A DNA stretch of 10,891 nucleotides from Actinomycetota bacterium. Lineage in GTDB: Bacteria > Actinomycetota > Acidimicrobiia > Acidimicrobiales > AC-14. Position 1 is the stretch's first letter. Every line of letters begins with the position of its first letter. Shown here in pieces: positions 1 through 6,218 of this stretch. A program made the translations under genes and the position numbers. The stretch spans positions 1 through 10,891 of the forward strand of contig JAIVIH010000035.1 of assembly GCA_020200615.1 (NCBI GenBank), written 5' to 3'. The notes below the pieces were generated by a model, which made no database searches, had not been told where the DNA came from, and was given only the letters and a program-made list of their open reading frames with translations.

Positions 1-82
1 CCGCTGGGCCTCCCTGTCCGAGGCGGCGGAGACCCTCACCTACGACCGGGACCGGCCGATCCTCGCCTCCCTGCCGGGCTAG
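1..82 (+). CDS. NUDIX hydrolase, C-terminal end only (partial)
   Basis: The frame starting at base 2 is open to a TAG stop at 80-82 and encodes about 26 residues. The pattern is Arg-Trp-Ala-Ser-Leu-x-Glu-Ala, then Leu-Thr-Tyr-Asp-Arg-Asp-Arg and a short hydrophobic tail. A Trp followed by a 'hydrophobic-x-x-x-Glu-Ala' helix and a 'Leu-Thr-Tyr-x-x-Asp-Arg' helix is how many actinobacterial MutT-like NUDIX hydrolases end. These hydrolyse nucleoside diphosphates linked to another moiety, for example oxidised dNTPs. The catalytic NUDIX box would lie outside the window, so the family is inferred from the tail alone. The stop codon sits inside the target duplication of the downstream insertion sequence, so the gene appears to keep its native end. 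Confidence 0.5.
   Translation, partial: RWASLSEAAETLTYDRDRPILASLPG
78..82. repeat. Target-site duplication, left copy (GCTAG)
   Basis: GCTAG here matches GCTAG at 1851-1855, directly outside the two inverted repeats. The last three bases are the TAG stop codon of the NUDIX gene. Confidence 0.65.
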
Positions 83-122
83 CCCGGTGTTTCGCACATG
101 AGCGGCGGTCTCGTGTTGATCG
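83..122 (+). repeat. Left terminal inverted repeat of the IS
   Basis: It starts CCCGGTGTTTCGCACATG, continues AGCGGCGG and ends GTTGATCG. It pairs with the reverse complement of 1814-1850. It lies beyond the transposase stop codon (140-142). Confidence 0.75.
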
Positions 123-139
123 GAGGAGTCCTTTCGTGG

Positions 140-1759
140 TCAGCGGGTGCTGAGCGGGTTGACGTCAAGCAGCTCGAGGATCCGGGCCTGCAGCCCGGTG
201 GGAGCGGGAACGATGGGCGGGGAGTTCGCGGTGGCCGGGATGAGCCGCAGCTCGGCGAAGGCGTCGAGCAGGTTGCGCCCCGTGGGCCGGGCGTCGCGGT
301 AGCCGCCGAGCCCGGCGATCTTCTGCTCGGGTGCGATGGCCCTTCGCGCCTCGCGTTCGAGCAGGCAGAATATGAGCAAGGCCAGGCAGATCACGCTGAG
401 CAGGGCTTCGATGCGCCGGTTGCTCTTGAGGAACACGGGCGCCACCGCGAGCGGTCCTTTGAAGTTGCCGTAGCGACGTTCGACGACTTCTTGACCCTTG
501 TAGCGGGCGAGCACCTCGCCGGCGGGCACGGCGGTCGGTTCCAGGTTGGTGAGCAGGCAGTACCAGCCGTCGGTCGCCGCTTCGGCGTCGAGGGCGCCCT
601 GGTCGAAGCGCCAGTGCAGCGTCGGCTTGCCGGACTGGTCGACACCGGCGTCGGCGACCAAGTAGTCGCCCACCCGACGCTTCGACGCGATGGCCGCCAC
701 GCGGGCCTGGACCTGGGCGACGGTCGCGTAGTGGCGCCCACCCAGCCCGCGGGTCAAGGCGTCGAGGTCTTCGCGTGCCCGGTTCAGCTTCTTGTCCCGG
801 GCCGTGGCGGTGGCGCCGGCATCGGCGGAGGACCACACGAACACCCGACGCAGTTCCAGCCCGGAGTGGTTGCGCTGCTTGGGCGGGGGCATCGTCCAGG
901 TGTCCTCCAGCACCCGGTAGCTGCCCCGCCGATCGGGCGGATGGTGGGCGTCGCGTCGGGCGACGTAGTCGACGGGGGTGGCGGCGTCCCAGTCGCAGGC
1001 GGCGAGGACCTCGGGGCCGATGTAGAGCTTGGACGCCGGGGCGATGAAGGTCACGTCGGCGGCGATCATCTGGCGCAGGTTCTCGAAGGACACGAGCTTG
1101 CTGTCGCCGACCAGCAAGAAGCTGCGCTCGCCGCACATGGACCGCAGCGACTCCATGGCCCCGACGACCTGGTTCACCTCGCCCGCCCGGCCGTCGAAGG
1201 CCCGGTGCAGGATCGGCACGCCCCCGTCGCCGGTCACGGCCAAGCCGGTCTGGATCTGCTTGAGGTCGGGGCGGCGGTCCTTTGGATGGCCGTAGCTGGG
1301 TGCCACGAAGTCCTCGTCGATGGCGTCGTAGTCGCCGTGCAACGAGATCGAGGTCATGTCCCAGTGCAGGTGGGCGACATCCAGACCGAACTCCCGGATC
1401 GCCTGGGCGCCGATCGAACCGATGACACCGTCGAGCGCCGGGGCGAGGGCGTCGAGCGCCCGACCGATCCGGTCGTCGTTCAACGACGACGGCTCGACCC
1501 CGAAGACCTCCTCCACCGCCCACTGCTCGGCCCACCGCTCGACGTGCACCAGGGGACGCGGCGAGGTGAGCCGGTTCGCGATCAACGTCTCGATCACCCG
1601 GCCATGCGTGACCAGCGCGACATCCCGGATAGGGCACGCCCGATCCACGATCCCTCGAATGTCGAGGCGCTCACAGAACTTGGCGATCACCGGCAACGCC
1701 CCGAGCACCTTGTCCCGCCGGGCCGCCGGCGGGCCCAAAAGAGGGCGATTCCTTGCCAC
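140..1759 (-). CDS. IS1634 family DDE transposase
   Basis: This 539-residue protein cuts and joins the ends of the surrounding element. Residues 17-110 form the N-terminal region typical of this group (DUF4277-like), with 'DDRIGRALD' near residue 95. The RNase H-like DDE core follows: Asp134 in 'WDMTS', Asp219 in 'GDSK' and Glu427 in 'VVERRY'. The C-terminal signature is Y420-x2-Q423-x3-E427-x6-K434, the IS4-superfamily Y-R-E-K motif with Gln in place of Arg, as is common in IS1634 relatives. A long insertion lies between the second Asp and the Glu, also normal here. The start is GTG at 1757-1759 and no good ribosome site sits just upstream. An AGGAGG (complement of 1788-1793) is about 28 nt away, too far to serve this start. 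No stop or frameshift is seen, so it is probably functional. Confidence 0.9.
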   Translation of the reverse strand: MARNRPLLGPPAARRDKVLGALPVIAKFCERLDIRGIVDRACPIRDVALVTHGRVIETLIANRLTSPRPLVHVERWAEQWAVEEVFGVEPSSLNDDRIGRALDALAPALDGVIGSIGAQAIREFGLDVAHLHWDMTSISLHGDYDAIDEDFVAPSYGHPKDRRPDLKQIQTGLAVTGDGGVPILHRAFDGRAGEVNQVVGAMESLRSMCGERSFLLVGDSKLVSFENLRQMIAADVTFIAPASKLYIGPEVLAACDWDAATPVDYVARRDAHHPPDRRGSYRVLEDTWTMPPPKQRNHSGLELRRVFVWSSADAGATATARDKKLNRAREDLDALTRGLGGRHYATVAQVQARVAAIASKRRVGDYLVADAGVDQSGKPTLHWRFDQGALDAEAATDGWYCLLTNLEPTAVPAGEVLARYKGQEVVERRYGNFKGPLAVAPVFLKSNRRIEALLSVICLALLIFCLLEREARRAIAPEQKIAGLGGYRDARPTGRNLLDAFAELRLIPATANSPPIVPAPTGLQARILELLDVNPLSTR

Positions 1760-1798
1760 AGAAGGACTTTCGCGACCGACCCGGGCGCCTCCTGCTTG

Positions 1799-1812
1799 AG
1801 AATCAAGATTCT
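1799..1812. promoter_or_regulatory. Short palindrome upstream of the transposase
   Basis: AGAATC-AA-GATTCT is a perfect 6+6 bp inverted repeat with a 2 bp spacer, in a locally AT-richer patch between the right IS end and the transposase start. It could be an operator, or a hairpin limiting read-through transcription from outside, as in several insertion sequences. Its role is inferred. Confidence 0.3.
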
Positions 1813-1813
1813 T

Positions 1814-1850
1814 CGATCAACCCGACCCGCCGCCATGTGCGGAATCCGGG
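1814..1850 (-). repeat. Right terminal inverted repeat of the IS
   Basis: Read inward on the minus strand it begins CCCGGATTCCGCACATG, continues GCGGCGG and ends GTTGATCG. It matches the left end with small gaps. It lies upstream of the transposase start and so may also carry part of its promoter. Confidence 0.75.
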
Positions 1851-1855
1851 GCTAG
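1851..1855. repeat. Target-site duplication, right copy (GCTAG)
   Basis: Second copy of the 5 bp direct repeat flanking the insertion sequence. Before insertion, the NUDIX stop codon would have been followed directly by the sequence that now starts at 1856. Confidence 0.65.
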
Positions 1856-1881
1856 CGGGGTCAAGCCGGAGCGGCCCCGCT
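1854..1881. terminator. Possible bidirectional hairpin between convergent genes
   Basis: AGCGGGG (1854-1860) pairs with CCCCGCT (1875-1881), extended by one G-U and one C-G pair to a 9 bp stem with a 10-base loop. It lies exactly between the NUDIX gene (before the IS insertion) and the methyltransferase stop. There is no T-tract, so intrinsic termination is only a suggestion. The left arm begins inside the right copy of the target duplication; the same bases would have been there before insertion. Confidence 0.3.
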
Positions 1882-3374
1882 CAGGGATCGGTTCCGGGCG
1901 TGAGGAAGCCCTGCTCGATGAGCTGGCGAACGAAGGGCAGGACCTGCGGCGTGAGCTCATCCGCATCGGCCCCGATGGCGGCCGCCAGCCGTTGCACCAG
2001 GTCGCCGAGGCGTGCCGAGCCATCGCATCCGGCGATCAGCGCCGCCCCGAAACGGTCGATCGAGCCGGCGTAGGGAAGTCCGCGCGTGAGTTGCAGGAGC
2101 GCCTCCTCGAGGACCCAGCGACCGGCCGTCCATAGGCTGCGCTCTTGGAGGCGGACGCCGTCGTCGACGGTCAGGGTGGCGTTCAACAGCTTGCGATCGT
2201 CGTCGCCCATGGCCGTCAGCCAGCGGGCTCGGGCGAAGGTGGCGGCGATGGCCTCGCCGCAGGGGAGGGCGATGTCCTGGGTCATCTCCTCGAACCGGTG
2301 CCATGGCTTCGTGCTTCCCGAGCGCCGAAGGGTGATGAGCCCGAAGCCGACGGCCTCGACGCCGGCGCGCTCGTAGTAGTCCATCCAGGCGTCGAAGGCC
2401 TCGCCGGCCTGGCTCGGATCAATCTCGTCCTGGCGAATCCAGGTGGAGGCGTACGTCTCCGCGTCCTGCACGTCGCGCTGGATGACCCAGGCGTCGCAGC
2501 CCGTGCCTTCGACCCACTGACCGAGCCGCTCCCGCCAGTCGGTTCCGGAGAGGTGGGCCCAGTTCGCCAGCAGCTGGCACCATCCGTCCTCTTCGAGGTG
2601 CGACGGCGCGTCGGTCACGATGCGGCGGCAGATCTCGTCGCCGGGGAGCCCGCTGTCCCGGTAGTCGAACCGGCTCTCGGGCGAGATCACGAACGGGGGG
2701 TTGGAGACGATCAGTCCGAACCTCTCGCCCGCCACCGGCTCGAGGAGATCCCCCTGTCGGACCTCTACGTTCCCGATCGAGTTCAGGGCCATGGTGAACT
2801 CGGCGAAGGCCACCGCTCGGGGGTTCCTATCGGTGGCCACGACGTGGTTGGCATGGACACTGGCGTGAAGGGCCTGAATTCCCGACCCGGCGCCAAGGTC
2901 CAGACATCGGGCGACGGGCGAGCGGACGGTCATGCCGGCCAGCGTCACGGAGGCGATACCGACGCCGATGACGTAGTCGGCGGTCTGGTGGTCTCGCCGG
3001 CTGGAGTCGTAGGGAACGACCCAGTGATTTCCGGCCAGGACCAGGGGCCGGAGCTTCAGCCGCCCGATGACCTCCGCACCGTCGACCTCGACCATCTCAG
3101 CCGCCGTCCAGTCTCCGACCGTTAGAGGAGCGAGCGCCCGCTCGGCGGCGTCCAACTCGACGGGCACCCCGCACAGGAAGAGCCGGATGAGGGTCTCCAG
3201 CCGGGAGGCACCCCGTGTGCGGCGTAGGAGGGGCCCCAGCTCGCCCCGCCCGAGGAAGGCGAAACCCTCTTTCCCGATTACGTCTTGGACGTTCTCCCCG
3301 GTGAAGCCCGCCTCGTCCAACGACTGGCGGACTCGGTTGATGTCATCCGGTCGGTCTGCGAACAGCAGCCCCAT
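1881..3374 (-). CDS. Class I SAM-dependent methyltransferase (NPPF type)
   Basis: A 497-residue protein with a central Rossmann methyltransferase fold. Motif I is 'CLDLGAGSGIQ' (157-167), the acidic end of strand beta2 is Asp182 in 'ATDRNP', and the catalytic motif IV is 'NPPF' (225-228), typical of enzymes methylating planar amino groups (N6-adenine, N5-glutamine, rRNA guanine). The N-terminal ~110 residues look like a helical domain that starts 'RVRQSLDEAGF'. The long C-terminal region (~250-497) has no motif I recognise; the architecture resembles actinobacterial proteins annotated only as methyltransferases. The substrate is unknown. The start is ATG at 3372-3374. An in-frame extension to 3461 was rejected because it would overlap atpE and translates to a Ser/Pro-rich shadow of that gene. 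The gene begins 16 bp after the atpE stop on the same strand, so the two are probably co-transcribed. Confidence 0.85.
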   Translation of the reverse strand: MGLLFADRPDDINRVRQSLDEAGFTGENVQDVIGKEGFAFLGRGELGPLLRRTRGASRLETLIRLFLCGVPVELDAAERALAPLTVGDWTAAEMVEVDGAEVIGRLKLRPLVLAGNHWVVPYDSSRRDHQTADYVIGVGIASVTLAGMTVRSPVARCLDLGAGSGIQALHASVHANHVVATDRNPRAVAFAEFTMALNSIGNVEVRQGDLLEPVAGERFGLIVSNPPFVISPESRFDYRDSGLPGDEICRRIVTDAPSHLEEDGWCQLLANWAHLSGTDWRERLGQWVEGTGCDAWVIQRDVQDAETYASTWIRQDEIDPSQAGEAFDAWMDYYERAGVEAVGFGLITLRRSGSTKPWHRFEEMTQDIALPCGEAIAATFARARWLTAMGDDDRKLLNATLTVDDGVRLQERSLWTAGRWVLEEALLQLTRGLPYAGSIDRFGAALIAGCDGSARLGDLVQRLAAAIGADADELTPQVLPFVRQLIEQGFLTPGTDP

Positions 3375-3390
3375 GGGACCTGGAGTGGGA

Positions 3391-3812
<422 letters not shown>

Positions 3813-3813
<1 letters not shown>

Positions 3814-5825
3814 TGAGAGGCTCGGCGAACGTAGGCTTGGGCCTGGTCGAGGTGGAGCGCTCCCCGCAGGCGCATCGAGAGGACGGCTCGGAGAATGCCG
3901 CGCCGTCTCCGGTTCCTGACCCCGTCCCGAGCGCGGGGAGCTGGGCTGGCAAACACGTCACCATCGCCATGCTGGCCCTTGCCCTGGCTGCCGGGCTCTG
4001 GGCAGTCGTGGGGTCGCACGAGGTGTTCCCGTACCTGTCCGACGACCACGACGAGGCCCTCTACCTCCTCCAAGCGGACGCCCTGGCCAACGGCCATCTC
4101 TTTCCTCCCGCTCCGGACCATCCGGATGCGTTCGTCCCCTGGCTGAGCGTTCTCCGGGATGGGAAGTTCGTCCTCAAGTACAGCCCGGTGCACGCGTCGA
4201 TCCTCGCCCTCGGGGTCGGAACCCTCGGGAGCGCGCGGGTGGCGTTGGGGCTCATCGCCGCCGGCGTGGTGGTTCTGACCTACGCCCTCGCCAAAGAAGT
4301 CCTCGGTGACCGCCGGCTGGCGCTCCTGGCCAGTGCGTTTCTGGCCCTGTCTCCGCTGTTCCTGATCCAGAGCGCCACCTTCCTGCCCTACTGCTCCAGC
4401 CTCTTGCTGCTGGAAGCCTTCGCCTTCACGCTCTTGCGAGGTCTGCGAACGGGGCGCGGAGCGGTGCTGGCCCTCAGTGGCTTCCTCTTCGGCCTCGCCC
4501 TCTTCGCCCGTCCGTTCGACGCGCTCCTCTTCGGTGCGCCCCTGGTGCTGTACTCGCTGATCCGGGGGATAGGTCAACGCGCACAACGGGGACGCAACGC
4601 CGGATGGCTTGCTCTCGGGCTCGTCCTGCCAGCGGCGGGGATGCTGCTCTACTACCACGCAGCGACGGGGAGTCTGTTCCGGCCACCCTTCAACCTCTTG
4701 GAGCCGAACGACACCATCGGGTTCGGTCCGCGGAGACTCACGCCCGGTCATCCGGCGCTGCCGTTCACACCGACCCTCGGGTGGTATGGCGTCGGTCGCC
4801 ACGTTCTCCTGACCAGCTTCTGGGGTTTCGGGGGGCTGCTTCTGAGTGGCCTGTTCGTCTTCGGAGTGTTCCGCCGAAAACGGGGCGGCCCCGAAGCCGC
4901 GGTCGCCCTTGTCGCAGTGACGTTCGCCTGTGGATACGCCTTCTTTTGGGGGACCTACGGCACGAGCCTGAGGGGGAGCCTTACGGGCTTCCTGGGACCC
5001 TTCTACTTCCTTCCCGTGCTGGCATGCGCCGCGCTACTCGCGGCCCGCGGCTTCGGCGAGTTGTGGCGCCGGGACTGGGTGATGGCCGCCGTGGCGGTGG
5101 CGGCCATGGTCTTGGTGAGCGGCTACCTCCTCGCCGAAGCGTTCAGGATCAACCTCCGGCTGAGCGAGGAGGATCGCAGGCTCTACACGCCGGTTGCGGC
5201 CGCGAGCTTGGATCGGGCCATCGTCCTCGTCCCTCCGATGTGGGGCCCGCACCTGCTCCATCCGTTCGCGTGGCTGGAGAACGACGCGAACTACGACGGC
5301 CGGACGGTGTACGCCCTGGATCGAGGAGAACCAGCGAACCTGGCCCTGCTCGATTCCCATCCACAGAGGACGCCCTACCGGCTCCGGCTCCACGGTGTGT
5401 ACCGCGCCGATCCGCCCGACCCGTCCTTGACCAGCTCGCTCGAGCGCCTCACGGTGCTCGAGCAGCGGGCCCTCCAAGCCAAATTGACGCTTCAGAACGA
5501 AACCGGGGACCCGTACGTCAGCGTCACCGTCACGGTCAACGGGAGGAAGGACACGTTCCTCCTCGACTCGAGCTCCCATGCCGGGAAGCGTTACGACGCG
5601 AGCATCCACATCTCTGACGGGACCGTCCGAAGATGCTCCCCAGCGCACGGTGCACCAGCAGCAGTTTGGTTATGTGATCGACGGACCGATGCTGAGAGTT
5701 CTCTTGCCCGGAGTGCTGCCCGTCAACGAGTTGGGTCACAAACCCTTGGCCGTTGCCGCTGGAAGCTGATCCGATCACCCTCGCGGTTCTGGCCTGGCGC
5801 GAGTTGGCGCGGAACCAGTGGCTGA
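3813..5825 (+). CDS. GT39/PMT-like integral membrane glycosyltransferase, probable 3' frameshift
   Basis: As it reads, the frame gives 670 residues. A Pro-rich cytoplasmic N-terminus is followed by a first membrane helix (~49-67) and the acidic loop 'YLSDDHDEALYLLQADAL' (74-91), the hallmark of the GT39/ArnT-like GT-C fold that takes sugars from polyprenyl-phosphate donors. About nine more membrane segments lie between ~120 and ~440, with 'LALFARPFDALLFG' (228-241) and 'LLEPNDTIGFG' (295-305). A soluble, beta-rich C-terminal domain follows (~450-600), ending with 'VTVNGRKDTFLLD'. The acceptor is unknown. After residue ~603 (base ~5622) the translation turns Arg/Ser-rich and unnatural, while the +1 frame stays protein-like to TGA 5767-5769, so the true C-terminus is probably there. 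The start is ATG 3813, with a GGGG tract just upstream; GTG at 3852 is an alternative. Only 38 bp separate it from divergent atpE. Confidence 0.8.
5623..5769 (+). pseudogene. Probable displaced C-terminus of the glycosyltransferase (+1 frame)
   Basis: This frame reads GPSEDAPQRTVHQQQFGYV, then 'IDGPMLRVLLPGVLPVN' and 'ELGHKPLAVAAGS', and stops at TGA 5767-5769. Its hydrophobic/polar pattern suits the edge of a beta-sandwich domain and continues the upstream beta-rich region better than the Arg-rich frame actually joined to it. One extra base somewhere around 5600-5660 would explain it. This is inferred from sequence character, not from an alignment. Confidence 0.45.
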
Positions 5826-6180
5826 GCGTTCTCCGTGAAGCGCTTGCCGTCGGCCGGCCACTTCCTGAGCCCCCTCCCTCCGCGCCGGGCCCCTTCGGGC
5901 TGGCCGACGCCACTCACGTCCGCCGTGTGTTGGGACAGGCAGGGTTCGAGGGGATCGACCTTCTGCCCATCGACGAGCCGATCGAGTTGGGCGCCGACAC
6001 CGACGACGCGTTCTCCTTCGTCCGCACCCTCGGCATCGTGGAAGGTCTGACGCAGGATCTGGACGAGACGACCAAGGCCCGCGCTCTCGACCAGGTGCGG
6101 GCTGCGCTCGCCGCCACCAGACCGACGCCGGTGTTCGTGTCGGGTCCTCGGCGTGGCTGATCACCGCCCGCCGGCCGTGA
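5753..6180 (+). pseudogene. SAM-dependent methyltransferase remnant, N-terminally truncated and frameshifted
   Basis: The open frame from TTG 5753 to TGA 6158-6160 encodes 135 residues matching only the C-terminal third of a widespread class I (UbiE/Methyltransf_11-like) methyltransferase: 'LAVLAWRELARNQWLSVLR', 'APGPFGLAD', 'VRRVLGQAGF' and 'GADTDDAFSFV'. The SAM-binding motifs, which should occupy the preceding ~140 residues, are absent; their place is taken by the glycosyltransferase 3' end. Near 6113-6118 one C seems missing (GCCGCCACC where GCCGCCCACC would be expected). In the other frame the expected tail 'AGVRVGSSAWLITARRP' follows and ends at TGA 6178-6180. It therefore carries two independent lesions. 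It overlaps the glycosyltransferase frame and could not bind SAM as it stands, so I call it a pseudogene. Confidence 0.7.
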
Positions 6181-6196
6181 CGGGCGTTACGGGCGG
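6164..6196. terminator. Weak hairpin between convergent genes
   Basis: CCGCCCG (6164-6170) is the exact reverse complement of CGGGCGG (6190-6196), with a 19-base loop; an alternative partner CGGGCG lies at 6181-6186. The site is between the methyltransferase remnant (plus) and the end of glnE (minus). There is no T-tract, so terminator function is uncertain. Confidence 0.2.
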
Positions 6197-6218
6197 ATAG
6201 GAGCAATCGGCGCGACCT

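Larger units (their letters stand above)
83..1850 (-). mobile_element. IS1634/IS4-type insertion sequence, complete
   Basis: The element is about 1.77 kb with one transposase gene on the minus strand. Both ends read CCCGG...TT.CGCACATG inward and continue through GCGGCGG to GTTGATCG, matching at about 33 of 37 positions if three single-base gaps are allowed. GCTAG flanks it on both sides (78-82 and 1851-1855), a 5 bp target duplication as expected for this group. Because GGGCTAGC (76-83 and 1849-1856) is shared more widely, the exact boundary could shift by one or two bases. It sits between two convergent genes and interrupts neither. Intact ends, an intact transposase and a matching duplication suggest a fairly recent insertion. 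Confidence 0.85.

Noticed and set aside
98..1855. 585-codon open frame on the plus strand covering almost the whole insertion sequence
   Set aside because: It is fully antisense to a transposase with all its catalytic motifs. Its composition (Gly/Asp/Val/Arg-rich, no domain) is what a GC-rich complement yields.
2145..3125. 326-codon plus-strand frame
   Set aside because: Antisense to the methyltransferase with its SAM and NPPF motifs; no recognisable domain.
4604..5617. 337-codon plus-strand frame inside the glycosyltransferase
   Set aside because: Arg/Pro/Gly-rich alternative frame; the main frame has membrane helices and GT39 motifs to about base 5620.
5034..5913. Minus-strand frames opposite the glycosyltransferase 3' end
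   Set aside because: No start context or domain; overlapping plus-strand frames carry recognisable family sequence.
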